Numbered from the stretch's first letter, positions 8,887 through 20,100 are shown. The stretch is DNA of 64,000 bases from Pseudarthrobacter phenanthrenivorans (GCF_000813845.1 NZ_JWTB01000027.1:22084-86083); one strand, 5' to 3'. The notes: generated by a model from the sequence alone, not told the origin. Translations and numbers: made by a program.

Positions 8887-9993
8887 ATGCCGAGTAACTG
8901 GGAAAGCCTGGACGAGCCGCTGCGCGAGTCGGTGCAGCACAACGTGGAGATCTACGAGCGCGTCCGGCCTGCCCTGAAGCTGGTGACCCGGGATGTCCTG
9001 CTGGTGCTGCGGGACATGCTGAAGGACACCGAAGTCACGCCGTTGTTCGTCACCGGCCGCACCAAGACGGTGGAGTCCTTCAAGGAGAAAATCTCGCGCA
9101 CCGAGGAGCCGCTGGAGCCCGGCGGGCGGCGGCTGCTGAAGTTCCCGGACCCGTTCCGCACCCTCAATGACATGGTGGGCATCCGGGTGATCACCAAGCT
9201 GCCGGCCGAAAATGCCGCGGTGGCCAACATCATCAAGCGCCAGCGGCAGCTGTTCGACTGCCGCGGCGACCGGGAGAAGGACATCGGCTCCATCGAGTCC
9301 GGCACGTACGGCTACTCCAGCCGGCACCTGATCCTGCGCACCATCCAGAACGAGGCCGTGAAGGAGTACCAGCACGTCTTCAACCCGGACCTGCAGCCCA
9401 ACGGCAGCTACTTCTTCGAGTGCCAGATCCGCACCATCTTCGCCCACGCGTGGAGCGAGATCGAGCATGACATCCGGTTCAAGGCGGAGGACCCGCGCGC
9501 CTGGACCCCGCACTTTGACCGGCAGTTCACCGCCACCGCGGCCATGCTGGAGACCGTGGAGACGGCCTTCGCCGACCTGCATGAGCGGTACGAGGAAGTC
9601 CGCAGCTACTGGGACATGGACGGCGAGGGCGCCGCGCCGCTCACTCCCAACCGGATCCGGGACGTGTGGCGGACCCTGCTCCCGCACGTGGACCGCAAGG
9701 TGGACGACGACTGGGGCTGGGCGGCGGAACTGCTCGCGGCGCACAGGCTGAACCAGACCATGCAGCTGGCCGGGCTGCTGAATGCCAACCGCATCACTGA
9801 GGTGCGCAAGGCCCTGGACCACCGCTACTCCCCCGGCCCGGACCGGCTCCTGGACGACCTCCTGCTGTGGCAATACGGCACCGCGCACGTGGACCTGACT
9901 GCCGAGGCGCCCGACGTCGTCCCGCACCCCCGGCGCGACAGCCTCCTGCGGCGGCTGCGGCAGATCGAGCGCTACAGGATGACGGCGAAGTAG
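8887..9993 (+). CDS. Stand-alone RelA/SpoT-domain protein (probable (p)ppGpp synthetase)
   Basis: This 368-residue protein carries a RelA/SpoT synthetase domain at about residues 50-200 without a hydrolase or TGS/ACT region. The family positions are intact: the GRTKTVESFKEKI basic stretch, RTLNDMVGIRV (substrate and Mg site), YGYSSRHLIL (equivalent of GYxSxH) and ECQIRT with AWSEIEHDIRFK. The domain normally transfers pyrophosphate from ATP to GTP/GDP, or, in toxin relatives, to tRNA. The C-terminal 150 residues have no function I recognise and are longer than in RelP/RelQ. It is apparently monocistronic, 46 bases after the LacI gene. Confidence 0.8.
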   Translation: MPSNWESLDEPLRESVQHNVEIYERVRPALKLVTRDVLLVLRDMLKDTEVTPLFVTGRTKTVESFKEKISRTEEPLEPGGRRLLKFPDPFRTLNDMVGIRVITKLPAENAAVANIIKRQRQLFDCRGDREKDIGSIESGTYGYSSRHLILRTIQNEAVKEYQHVFNPDLQPNGSYFFECQIRTIFAHAWSEIEHDIRFKAEDPRAWTPHFDRQFTATAAMLETVETAFADLHERYEEVRSYWDMDGEGAAPLTPNRIRDVWRTLLPHVDRKVDDDWGWAAELLAAHRLNQTMQLAGLLNANRITEVRKALDHRYSPGPDRLLDDLLLWQYGTAHVDLTAEAPDVVPHPRRDSLLRRLRQIERYRMTAK

Positions 9994-10106
9994 GAGTTGT
10001 TGGGGCCGGCCCCGTGTCCACGGCGGCGAGGATCGGGTACCCGGTACTCGTGCGGTTCGGCCCGAAGTGACTTGTACTGGTTTCTGTACCGGTGCACCAT
10101 GGCACC

Positions 10107-10418
10107 ATGACTGATCCCCAACGGAAGCTGTCGGCCGCCGAGCTCGCCGAGGCGGGTCTTACCGGCTGGCGCGTGACCGGCGAGGCCCTCGCCGCCACCT
10201 TCAGGACCCGGAAGTTTTCCACCGGGCTGGAGCTCGTGAACCGCATCGGCGCCTCCGCCGAGGAGGCCAACCACCACCCCGACCTCACTCTCACCTACCC
10301 CGAAGTCGGCGTCACGCTCTCAAGCCACGACGTCGGCGGGATCACCAGCCGCGACATCGACCTGGCACGCGTCATCAGCGGCCACGCCGCGGACCTCGGG
10401 GTCGCCGCCGCGGAGTGA
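10107..10418 (+). CDS. Pterin-4a-carbinolamine dehydratase
   Basis: This 103-residue protein matches the PCD/DCoH family. The active-site signature is present as EEANHHPDLTLTYPEV followed by SSHDVGGITSRD, with the paired catalytic histidines and the third histidine. It should dehydrate 4a-hydroxytetrahydrobiopterin, normally to recycle the cofactor of aromatic amino acid hydroxylases. No such hydroxylase is in the window, so a role in molybdopterin or general pterin metabolism, or an unassigned one, is equally possible. I chose ATG 10107; a GTG at 10092 would add five residues. Confidence 0.85.
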   Translation: MTDPQRKLSAAELAEAGLTGWRVTGEALAATFRTRKFSTGLELVNRIGASAEEANHHPDLTLTYPEVGVTLSSHDVGGITSRDIDLARVISGHAADLGVAAAE

Positions 10419-10548
10419 GTCCGCGCCGTCGAGCATGGGGCGAGCGGATGGTCTAGGCGGATCAGGCCAAGAGCCGCGGTGGGTTCCGCGCGCCTGAAGA
10501 ACGACCGTCACAAGCGATCCAAGGGCCAACCCGGGCGTCCAAAAGGGC

Positions 10549-11565
10549 CTACCGCCCGACCAGCGACTCCCGGAGTGCCGCGTCCGCATCCAGCAGGACT
10601 TTCGCAGCCACTTCAAGCCCCTCGATCCTGCCCAGCGAAACGTCCTCGTGCTCGATGTTGACCAGCATGTCCGGGTCGACCTCGTGCAGGGCGCGCAGGA
10701 ACTCGGTCCAGTAGGCGGTGTCGTGGCCGCGGCCCAGGGCCACGAAGTCCCAGGCAGAATCCTTTGGCCACTCATTAACCCATTCGTCGCCGCCGAGGTT
10801 GGTGCGGTTTTCCTCCGGGGAAAGGCGGCGGAAGCTGTTGTCCAGTACTCCGTAAAGGGCCGCGTTCCCCGGGTTGATCCGGACATCCTTGGCCGCGGCC
10901 TGGAACACCAGCGGGCCCAGTTCACGGACCACTGCCACCGGGTCCATCTGCTGCCAGAACAGGTGTGATGCATCGAGCTCCACCCCCACATGCGTGGCGC
11001 CGGTCGCCTCAATCAGCCGGCGCACGTCCGCGGTGTTGAAAACCAGGTTCTGCGGGTGCAGCTCCAGCGCCACCTTGACGTCCAGGTCCCGGGCCAGCCG
11101 GTCCATCTCTTTCCAGAACGAGGCTGCAATCCCCCACTGGTAGTCCAGGACATCCAGAGCAGCCGAGTTCCAGGCGTTCACGATCCAGTTGGGAACAGTC
11201 GCCCCGGGTTCACCTCCGGGCAGGCCGGACATGGTGACCACCCGGTTCTGGCCCAGCCGGTGGGCCAGCCGTATCGACCGGCGAATGTCCTCGGCATGCT
11301 TTTCCCCGATCTGCGGGTTGGGGTGAAGCGGGTTGCCGTTGCAGTTCAAGCCCGCAATGGAAACCCCGGTCCCCTCAAAAAGCGCCAGGTAGTCATCACG
11401 CGCGGCGTCACTCACCAGGATCTGGTCAAAGGTGGGAACGTGCACCGGGGGAAGGAAGCCGCCGGTGTTGATCTCGATTCCCGTCAGGCCCAGGCTGGCG
11501 ATGACTGCGAGCGCCTCGGGCAGCGGACGGTCATGCAGGACCGCGTTGTAGACACCAAGCCTCAT
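10549..11565 (-). CDS. Sugar phosphate isomerase/epimerase-like TIM barrel protein
   Basis: This 338-residue protein belongs to the xylose isomerase-like/AP endonuclease family 2 fold. Predicted divalent-metal ligands are spread along the barrel: the Glu of VALELHPQN, the Asp-His of ELDASHLFW, the Lys-Asp of AAKDVRI and the Glu of NIEHED near the C-terminus. Members isomerise or epimerise free sugars, inososes or keto-sugars. It is monocistronic, with GAAAGGAG directly before the start and a likely -35 TTGACA on the minus strand at 11636-11641. The substrate is unknown. Confidence 0.8.
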   Translation of the reverse strand: MRLGVYNAVLHDRPLPEALAVIASLGLTGIEINTGGFLPPVHVPTFDQILVSDAARDDYLALFEGTGVSIAGLNCNGNPLHPNPQIGEKHAEDIRRSIRLAHRLGQNRVVTMSGLPGGEPGATVPNWIVNAWNSAALDVLDYQWGIAASFWKEMDRLARDLDVKVALELHPQNLVFNTADVRRLIEATGATHVGVELDASHLFWQQMDPVAVVRELGPLVFQAAAKDVRINPGNAALYGVLDNSFRRLSPEENRTNLGGDEWVNEWPKDSAWDFVALGRGHDTAYWTEFLRALHEVDPDMLVNIEHEDVSLGRIEGLEVAAKVLLDADAALRESLVGR

Positions 11566-11705
11566 GGGGTTCTCTCCTTTGAAAGGGCGGCCGCAGATGG
11601 AGCGCTCTAAAAAAGTTATGAGAGAAGCTTTGTCCTGTCAATAGGACTAGAAATGAAAGGGGCCGTGAAACCGCCCCACCCCCGGCGCGAACCGCCATTG
11701 TCGGC
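11566..11705. promoter_or_regulatory. Promoter region of the isomerase gene
   Basis: Reading the minus strand, TTGACA (11641-11636) is followed by an A/T-rich stretch with CATAACTTTTTT before GAGCGC, giving a plausible promoter for the gene ending at 11565, though no -10 hexamer stands out. Near 11660-11680, GGGGCCGTGAAACCGCCCC may be a weak terminator for the minus-strand flow. Nothing else is recognisable. Confidence 0.35.
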
Positions 11706-12095
11706 CTAGAGGGCCAGCCGCGGCCCGTCTGCCAGGCCTGGCGCCGAACCCACAACGGGCAGGGCCTCGGTGAAAGCCTCGACGACGGCCATCTGGCCGG
11801 TGGAATCCGGAACTCCCGGGTATTGAACGTGTGCGGCCTCGGCCGGCTCAACCAACGCCTCCTCCGCGCGCATGCGCACCAGCGCAACGGCAGAGATCAG
11901 GAACCAGGCGATATTGGTAACCACCGACGGCCACGCCCCGTGCAGGGTTCCGTTGATGATGAAGGCAACGGAGCCAAACAGATTGGCCGTCTGGAACCCC
12001 TTGCCGGCTTTCAACCAGCCCATGGAAACTGCCAGGTACGCACTGAGTATCGCAACCGCCCCTGCCCAGCCGGCGATTTCCCACAGCAGTTCCAT
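11706..12095 (-). CDS. CBU_0592-type small membrane protein
   Basis: This 129-residue protein has three hydrophobic segments in its first 75 residues (AGWAGAVAILSAYLAVSMGWL, FGSVAFIINGTLHGAWPSVV and NIAWFLISAVALV) and a hydrophilic C-terminal tail of about 55 residues. The helices and the order Gln-Thr-Ala-Asn-Leu-Phe-Gly before the second helix match the CBU_0592 domain family of unknown function. GAAAGGA lies 5 bases upstream of the ATG. It stands alone between divergently and convergently placed genes, so no role can be inferred. Confidence 0.7.
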   Translation of the reverse strand: MELLWEIAGWAGAVAILSAYLAVSMGWLKAGKGFQTANLFGSVAFIINGTLHGAWPSVVTNIAWFLISAVALVRMRAEEALVEPAEAAHVQYPGVPDSTGQMAVVEAFTEALPVVGSAPGLADGPRLAL

Positions 12096-12322
12096 GGCGT
12101 CCTTTCAAGGTGTTACCCGAGCACAGCAATTGGGCAGGGGTTTTGCAGGTGATTTAAGAGTTGGTTTGCCGGACGCTGCGTTTACTCGAGCCCTGTTCGG
12201 GCGAGGACCTCATACTGGCCGGCGGGACAATCATATCCTGCAGGCACGCGCGATTTTGCCCGCTGGACCGTGATACCGGGCACGTCTGGACAAGACCCCC
12301 GCCACGTAGCACGATCGGAGCT

Positions 12323-12772
12323 GTGACCAGCAGCCCATCCCCCGACCCGTACCTGCGCGAACTCGTGCAGCTGCGCCGCGTCAAGGACCGGATGGACAGG
12401 GAATATGCGCAGCCGCTCGACGTCGAATCCCTCGCCCGGGATGTCCACATGTCCGCCGGCCATTTCAGCCGCCGCTTCAAGCTCGCCTACGGCGAATCGC
12501 CTTACAGCTACCTCATGACCCGCCGGATCGAACGCGCCATGGCGCTGCTCCGCAAAGGTGACCTCAGCGTCACCGACGTGTGCTTCGCCGTCGGCTGTTC
12601 CTCGCTGGGAACCTTCAGCACCCGCTTCAGCGAGGTGGTGGGCATGCCGCCGAGCGTCTATAAACAGGAGGCGCAGCATTCGACGGCGGGCATCCCCGCG
12701 TGCGTGGCGAAACAGGTCACCAGACCGGTCAGGAATCGAGAAGCGCCCGCCCGCGAGGCGCAAATAGCATGA
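12323..12772 (+). CDS. AraC-family helix-turn-helix regulator
   Basis: The 149-residue protein is essentially an AraC/XylS DNA-binding domain: two helix-turn-helix units, the first around VESLARDVHMSAGHFSRRFK and the second around SVTDVCFAVGCSSLGTFSTR, with the conserved GMPPSVYK end. It has no separate ligand-binding domain. I chose GTG 12323 because homology begins just after it, although a GGAG is only two bases upstream; the frame is open back to 12161. The stop overlaps the VOC gene start (ATGA at 12769-12772), and a UvrA-like gene follows, so it probably controls these two genes. Confidence 0.82.
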   Translation: MTSSPSPDPYLRELVQLRRVKDRMDREYAQPLDVESLARDVHMSAGHFSRRFKLAYGESPYSYLMTRRIERAMALLRKGDLSVTDVCFAVGCSSLGTFSTRFSEVVGMPPSVYKQEAQHSTAGIPACVAKQVTRPVRNREAPAREAQIA

Positions 12773-13188
12773 CTGGCATGGACATCAACATTTCCTCAAC
12801 CTTTCTTCCCGCCACCGATCCGGACGCCTCTTTGGCGTTCTACCGCGACGCCCTGGGCTTCGAGATCCGCAACGATGTAGGCCGCGGCACCATGCGCTGG
12901 ATCACCGTTGGCCCCGCACGCCAAAAGGACGTTTCCATCGTCCTGTGCCCGCCGGCCGTCGACCCCGGAATCACCGACGACGAGCGCCGCACCATTGCCG
13001 AAATGATGGCCAAGGGCACCTACGCCACCATCGTCCTGTCCTCCCCGGACGTGGACGCCGCCTTCGCCAAGGTGGAGGCAAGCGGGGCCGACGTCGTCCA
13101 GGAGCCCATCGACCAGCCCTACGGAATCCGCGACTGCGCCTTCCGCGACCCGGCCGGCAACACCGTCCGCATCAACCAGCAGCCATAG
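12769..13188 (+). CDS. VOC-family (glyoxalase/bleomycin-resistance fold) protein
   Basis: This 139-residue protein has the paired beta-alpha-beta-beta-beta modules of the vicinal oxygen chelate fold: STFLPATDPDASLAFYRDAL at the start and the second module ending in DCAFRDPAGNTVRI. Members are metal-dependent isomerases, dioxygenases or drug-binding resistance proteins. The gene is translationally coupled to the AraC-type regulator (ATGA overlap) and lies 93 bases upstream of a UvrA-like ABC gene, so a stress or drug-resistance role is plausible but inferred. Confidence 0.82.
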   Translation: MTGMDINISSTFLPATDPDASLAFYRDALGFEIRNDVGRGTMRWITVGPARQKDVSIVLCPPAVDPGITDDERRTIAEMMAKGTYATIVLSSPDVDAAFAKVEASGADVVQEPIDQPYGIRDCAFRDPAGNTVRINQQP

Positions 13189-13281
13189 GCATATCAACAG
13201 TCACGTATATAACGGACGACGCCGGAGCGGGACTGCCAGCACAGCCCCGCACCGGTGCCGCTCCACCAGAAGGGGGACACC

Positions 13282-15684
<2,403 letters not shown>

Positions 15685-15730
15685 GCGAGGCCAATTCCAG
15701 GCGGCGGGGCCCGTCGAAACCCGGCGGCGC

Positions 15731-16693
15731 CTACAGCTGCTCCAGGAAGGATACGGTGGCGGCGGCGATCTGTTGCTGGGCGGCCTGGCGGCTGATGCCC
15801 GGTTGGCCGTCGCCGGGCTGTTCGCCGTAGTCGCCGAAGAAGGCGTGCACTCCGCCGCGGATGGCCACGAATTCGGCGTCGCCGGGCAGCAGCTCCCGTG
15901 AGGCCTCAATCTTCGCAGGAGTGCTGAGGCCATCGTTGCCGCCGGAGAGGGACAGGACGGACAGGCCACTGCGGTCCTGCAGCGAATCGATGGGGTAGGA
16001 CGCATACAGGACCAGGCCTTTGACGTCGCTGTTGTTGAGCGCGAAGGATGATGCGGACACTCCGCCCAGGGAGTGGCCGCCGACCGCCCACGTGCTGATG
16101 TCCGGGTTGTCCGCCATGGCGCTGCGGGCCTGGTTTCCGTCCAGCAGGCTGAGCTCCAGTGGTTCCTTCAGGATGACCACCCGGTATCCGGCGCCCACGG
16201 CGGGGGCAAGGATGTCCTGGTAGGCGCGGGCATCCACCCGGGCGCCGGGATAGAAGACCAGACCCTTCGTGGTCGTGCCGCCCTCGGGTGACATGGTGAT
16301 GGCGGTGGGAGTTTCGGTGACGGTGAGGTCCGACGTCGGCCCGGCCTCCGCCGCCGGCCCCGGCTGGTAGGCGAAGGGGTTGAGCCAGGCCAGGCCCGCG
16401 GCGAGCGCCAGCACGGCCAGCCGGCCGGCCCAGGCGGCAACGAACCGGCCGCGGGAGCGGGACCGGGGCGTGTCACGACGGCGCCAGAGCTGGATTCCCC
16501 ATGCCGCGCCCGCCACGGCAGCCGCGAGCAGGAGGCCCGGCAGCAGGGGGTGTCCGCCCAGGACGGCGGGGTTGCCTGCCAGCATCCACACCGCAACTCC
16601 CGCCAGGCCGGCTGCGCACACCGCCGACGCCCAGAAGAGGGCGGTCCGGCGCCTGGCAGGCGGAGTGGGTTCCGGGGCGGAAGTGGTGTCCAT
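15731..16693 (-). CDS. Membrane-anchored alpha/beta hydrolase
   Basis: The 320-residue protein has an N-terminal part with three hydrophobic segments (about residues 17-35, 45-65 and 88-105), then an alpha/beta hydrolase domain. The nucleophile elbow is GGHSLGG, preceded by GLVFYPGARVDARAY; VHAFFGDYGEQPGDGQPG near the end supplies the likely catalytic histidine, and NDGLS the acid. The catalytic domain is probably extracytoplasmic. ATG 16693 is preceded by AGGA at good spacing; an in-frame ATG further upstream has no support. The substrate is unknown. Divergent from the MOSC gene. Confidence 0.8.
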   Translation of the reverse strand: MDTTSAPEPTPPARRRTALFWASAVCAAGLAGVAVWMLAGNPAVLGGHPLLPGLLLAAAVAGAAWGIQLWRRRDTPRSRSRGRFVAAWAGRLAVLALAAGLAWLNPFAYQPGPAAEAGPTSDLTVTETPTAITMSPEGGTTTKGLVFYPGARVDARAYQDILAPAVGAGYRVVILKEPLELSLLDGNQARSAMADNPDISTWAVGGHSLGGVSASSFALNNSDVKGLVLYASYPIDSLQDRSGLSVLSLSGGNDGLSTPAKIEASRELLPGDAEFVAIRGGVHAFFGDYGEQPGDGQPGISRQAAQQQIAAATVSFLEQL

Positions 16694-16808
16694 GGTTCCT
16701 GATCCTGCCACTGGAGGGCCGGATTTCAATGCCGGCTGGCCTACGCTGGTTTCATCAGGACCCTCAGCCGCGGGCTTCCGTGGCCGAGCTTGCGAAGTAA
16801 GGGAGCAC

Positions 16809-17378
16809 ATGGGGACCTACCGGTACGAGGTCGAGATCCTGCACCTGCTGGTGTCCCCCGCGCACGCCTATTTCGGGCGGGCCCGGGACGGCGCAGCCGA
16901 CGTTCCCACCACTGACGCGGACACGGTGGAGGTGGTGGGCGGCAAGGGCATCGTGGGCGACCGGTTCTTCGGCAAGGCCGCACACATGGACGCCGCGGTG
17001 ACCCTGTTCGCCATCGAATCCCTTGAAGCCATCGCCGCCGAACTGGGCGCCGGTCCGTTCGATCCCCTGCTGACCCGCCGCAACGTGGTGCTCCGCGGCG
17101 CGCAGCTGGCACCGCTGCTGGGGCATGACTTTGCGTTGGAGTCCGGCGGGGCCGTGGTCCGGTTCCACGGCGGCCGGCATGCCCAGCCCTGTGCGTGGAT
17201 GAACGGGATGCTGGCTCCCGGCGCGCATCCGGCCATGCGGGGCCGGGGCGGCATCCGCTGCCGCGCCGTGTCCGGCGGGCTCCTGCACCGGGGCCCGGCC
17301 GTGCTGGTCAGCCCGGTGCCGCTGGATCCGGCCCGCGCCGGTGAGCCGAGCCTGCTGCGGCCTTCCCGGCTGCCCTAG
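16809..17378 (+). CDS. MOSC-domain protein
   Basis: This 189-residue protein resembles a minimal MOSC (molybdenum cofactor sulfurase C-terminal) domain. Supporting pieces are GGKGIVGDRFFG early in the domain, TRRNVVLRG in the middle and the conserved Cys in HAQPCAWMNGM, which in the family binds or transfers sulfur/Moco. MOSC proteins handle sulfur for metal-sulfur or molybdenum centres, or reduce N-hydroxylated compounds. AAGGGAG stands five bases before the ATG. Monocistronic, convergent with the cyclase-family gene across a structured repeat. Confidence 0.82.
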   Translation: MGTYRYEVEILHLLVSPAHAYFGRARDGAADVPTTDADTVEVVGGKGIVGDRFFGKAAHMDAAVTLFAIESLEAIAAELGAGPFDPLLTRRNVVLRGAQLAPLLGHDFALESGGAVVRFHGGRHAQPCAWMNGMLAPGAHPAMRGRGGIRCRAVSGGLLHRGPAVLVSPVPLDPARAGEPSLLRPSRLP

Positions 17379-17399
17379 CTGACCCTGCCCGGAACACGG

Positions 17400-17515
17400 A
17401 CGACGGCGTCACGCACGGCACGCTTCCGGCCCACCATAGGCGGGGAAGCCCCGGAAACCCGGCCTCCCGCCGTCGGGCGTTCCGCCAAAAGCTGCCCGGC
17501 GTGACGCAGGCGCGG
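17400..17515. repeat. Structured intergenic repeat, copy 1
   Basis: About 115 bases between the convergent MOSC and cyclase genes recur at 25638-25752. Bases 17437-17475 are identical (39 of 39) to 25675-25713, and the left 37 bases differ at only three positions. The element contains nested inverted repeats: CGACGGCG (17401) with CGCCGTCG (17468), GCGTCACGC (17406) with GCGTGACGC (17499), and GGGGAAGCCCC inside. Because the first two left arms overlap, the pairings exclude each other. It may act as a bidirectional terminator or a REP-like repeat. Confidence 0.75.
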
Positions 17516-17520
17516 TTACT

Positions 17521-18501
17521 TCAGGTGATGGCGGTCGCGTTGACTGGTGAACCGGTGCCGCCAGTAATGTTCAGCGGTTTGATGGTGATGAAGGCGTCCC
17601 ACTGGCCGGTGGACTGCATATGCCGTGCGAGCGGGCCGAGCCGCCAGAGCTCACCCAGGGGCATGCCGAGCTTGGCCAGGAGGTGCTGGTGCATCATGCC
17701 GTGGTCGTTGAACGCGGACTCCCGGTAGGGGCTTTCAGGGACGGCGGGGAGGCATTCGAAGGCAAAGTTGTCCGCGGCGATCACCGCAAACCGGCTGTCC
17801 CACGCCCAGGCCACGAACTCATGTGACTGTGCGACGCCCGACGCCTTCCGGCTCTTCCGGAGGCGCTGCTTCTCCTCGGGATCGAGTGCGAGGAACCATT
17901 CGCACCAACCGGTGTGCAGCATGAGGATGTCGCCGGGGCGGGTGGCCAGGGACTGGGACTGCAGGGCTGACCGGACCAGGTCCAGGGTGAGCGGTTCTCC
18001 GGCGGCATGGTCGATGGGCTCGCCAATACCGTTTCGGAACCCGTCAACGTCCACCAGGACACCTCTTCCGGCGATGGGGTGTTCGGCCCACTCCTGGATA
18101 CCCAGGTCCGGAGTGCCTTCGGTGATCCGGTGGTCCGGGACGCCGTTGTAGAACCCCACGTCGTCGGCCCGCCGGTGCCGGAGCCCGTCAATCTGGCTCG
18201 AGCCCTGAAGGTAATACCCGTCAAGGTAGTCATCGCGGTGGGCAGGATGGGAGGAGTAGATCGTGTGCCGGGGTGCGCCGCGTTTGAGGGACATGCCGGG
18301 GTCGAAGGCGTCGGCCGGATAATCCAGTCCGAACACTGTCCCGGTCCTGATGCTGTTCTTGGCTTCCCGGACCACGCCGGGAGTGATGAAGGACGGCGTT
18401 CCCCGCTCCGGCTCCGGAAAGAGTCCCCAGGAAGTGCCGGACAGGGCACCCGCCCTGTCGAGGAGGTCGGCAAACCGGGGAACCGTGATGTCATCGGTCA
18501 C
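17521..18501 (-). CDS. Cyclase-family hydrolase (kynurenine formamidase-like)
   Basis: This 326-residue protein looks like the metal-dependent cyclase/kynurenine formamidase family, which hydrolyses N-formylkynurenine, lactones or related amides. Visible landmarks are QIDGLRHRRAD (where the family has its HxDxPxH-type metal site, here Asp-Gly-Leu-Arg-His), GRGVLVDVDGFRNG, GDILMLHTGWCEW and AADNFAFECLP. I chose GTG 18501, which overlaps the preceding stop as GTGA and has AGGAGG about ten bases upstream. It is the last gene of the organic-acid transport locus, so it may hydrolyse the imported compound or an amide or lactone derived from it. Confidence 0.75.
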   Translation of the reverse strand: MTDDITVPRFADLLDRAGALSGTSWGLFPEPERGTPSFITPGVVREAKNSIRTGTVFGLDYPADAFDPGMSLKRGAPRHTIYSSHPAHRDDYLDGYYLQGSSQIDGLRHRRADDVGFYNGVPDHRITEGTPDLGIQEWAEHPIAGRGVLVDVDGFRNGIGEPIDHAAGEPLTLDLVRSALQSQSLATRPGDILMLHTGWCEWFLALDPEEKQRLRKSRKASGVAQSHEFVAWAWDSRFAVIAADNFAFECLPAVPESPYRESAFNDHGMMHQHLLAKLGMPLGELWRLGPLARHMQSTGQWDAFITIKPLNITGGTGSPVNATAIT

Positions 18502-18755
18502 CGGGACTGGGCCTCCTGCCGGCGCTGCACCTGCTCTTTTGGGCGCCTGTAACTGAGCAGGAACCCGGCCAGAGCGCACACGGACGCCGCGATGCACATG
18601 GGCGGCTTGATGGTGGTGTTGAAGAACTCCAGCCACCCATTTTGCCCGGCCAGCAGTCCGGCGGCCTGCCCGGCCACGAACAGGACACCCCCAATCAGGA
18701 GCGCTCCGAGGGTGATGACGAAGACGGTTTCGAAGAACCTTCGTGATGTTTGCAT
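18498..18755 (-). CDS. Small two-helix membrane protein, possible TRAP small subunit
   Basis: This 85-residue protein has two strongly hydrophobic segments (FVITLGALLIGGVLFVAG and MCIAASVCALAGFLLSY) and a basic C-terminal tail. It lies 8 bases after the TRAP-type permease gene and overlaps the cyclase gene (GTGA), so it is probably a partner of that permease. It is too short to be a classical DctQ (about 160 residues, four helices), and I do not recognise a family, so the assignment rests on position. Confidence 0.65.
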   Translation of the reverse strand: MQTSRRFFETVFVITLGALLIGGVLFVAGQAAGLLAGQNGWLEFFNTTIKPPMCIAASVCALAGFLLSYRRPKEQVQRRQEAQSR

Positions 18756-18763
18756 CGAGTTCC

Positions 18764-20100
18764 TTAGATCGGCAGGACGCCGAGGATGATCAGCACGCCG
18801 ATGACCAGCAGGGGCAGCGCATAGTGGGTGAGCAGGCGGGCGAAGGTCTTGATGGGGTTGACGTCCGCGATGCCGCAGGCAACATAAAGCGGTGCCCCGC
18901 CGGGCGGGACCGCGGCCTCGCAGGAGGAGAACACCAGGACAGCCACAGCCGCGGTGGTGGCCGGAACACCGGCCGCGACGAGGGCGGCGACGCCGACCGT
19001 TCCGACGGCGGCCATGGTGGCCGTGGCGGACAGCGGGGCTGCGACAGCGATGACGATCAGCCCGATCAGGATGGCGAGCAGCCAGAGGGGAAGGTTCATC
19101 CCGTTCAGCAGGGCGGTCATTTGCTTGGGAAGGCCTGTGGCGGCCAGGGCGTTCGCGCCGGCGAAGGCGAAGAGCACGGTGACGCCCACGATGCCGAACC
19201 GCGGGGCCGAACCCTGCAGGAGCTTTCCCCAGGCACGCCCGGTGCGGGGCAGCTGCTTCCTGCCCAACAGCGCACCGGTGATGAGGAGGACCACCGGGAT
19301 CCAGACGATGACGCTGACCGACTTGCTGACGTCGCCGCCGGTCCAGTCCGAGAGCGCCGAAGTGAGGAACCCGGAGGTGATGACCAGGGGAATGGCGACG
19401 ACGACGAACAGCAGGAGCGTGGCCCACCCCGGCCGAACGCGGCCCGGACAGACAGGCGGTGGGCGGCGTCGAGCGGCGCCATCCCGCTCTTCCTGATGAG
19501 CAGCCAGGTGACGATGAGCCGGTGCAGGAAACACCACAGGCCGCCGAACAGCAGGGGAAGGACCAGGGCGTTGATGTCCAGCAGGGGCCCCACCGTGGCG
19601 GAGCCGACGAGGACGAACATTGAGGCGCTGAAGGGGAACGTGATGCCCATCCCGGCGTTCCCGGCCACGAGGGTTGCGGCAGCTGGCTTGTCGAGCCTGG
19701 ACTTTTCCATCCACGGAATGGTCACTGAGCCCACCGTCGCGGCGATGGCCGCCTGATTGTGGACCACTCCGCCCAGGCCTGCTGAGGCTACCGTGGAGAC
19801 CCAGGCCGGACCGCCCTTGACTCCGCCGATCAGCGAGTTCAGCAGGTCGATCAGCCGGTCCAGCACGCCGCCCTTGTCCAGCAGGTAGCCCATGAAGACG
19901 AATGCCATGGTGGCGTAGACAATTTCGTCGGTCGCCGCCGAATAGAGCGCCGACCAACCAACCTGTGCTGCGGCGGCCCCGGTAAACGGCAGGACCACCA
20001 GGAAGCCCAGGATCATGGCTTCCCCCACGCTGCGCTTCATGGCCGTAGTCCAGAGGAGGATGGCGGCAAGGTAGGCGCCAAGTGCCCAGATGCCGATCAT
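18764..20100 (-). pseudogene. TRAP-type (DctM-like) large permease, interrupted by a frameshift
   Basis: Read in one frame from ATG 20100 the product is a polytopic membrane protein up to HRLSVRAAFG; from about 19437 the homologous sequence continues in a different frame as PGWATLLLFVVVAIPLVITS to the stop at 18764. One missing base in GGCCGGGG (about 19430-19437) explains it: inserting one C restores a protein of about 445 residues. The segments GMGITFPFSASMFVLVGSAT and AVPPGGAPLYVACGIADVNP resemble DctM permeases of TRAP transporters. Sequencing error, a real mutation, or the less likely programmed shift cannot be told apart here. Confidence 0.72.

Noticed and set aside
10020..10100. GTAC-rich near-repeats (TGTACTGG, TGTACCGG) before the pterin dehydratase gene
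   Set aside because: They are short and asymmetric, and no regulator is nearby; I could not call an operator.
18764..20100. Programmed frameshifting in the TRAP-type permease
   Set aside because: There is no visible slippery heptamer or downstream structure that would support it over a base deletion.
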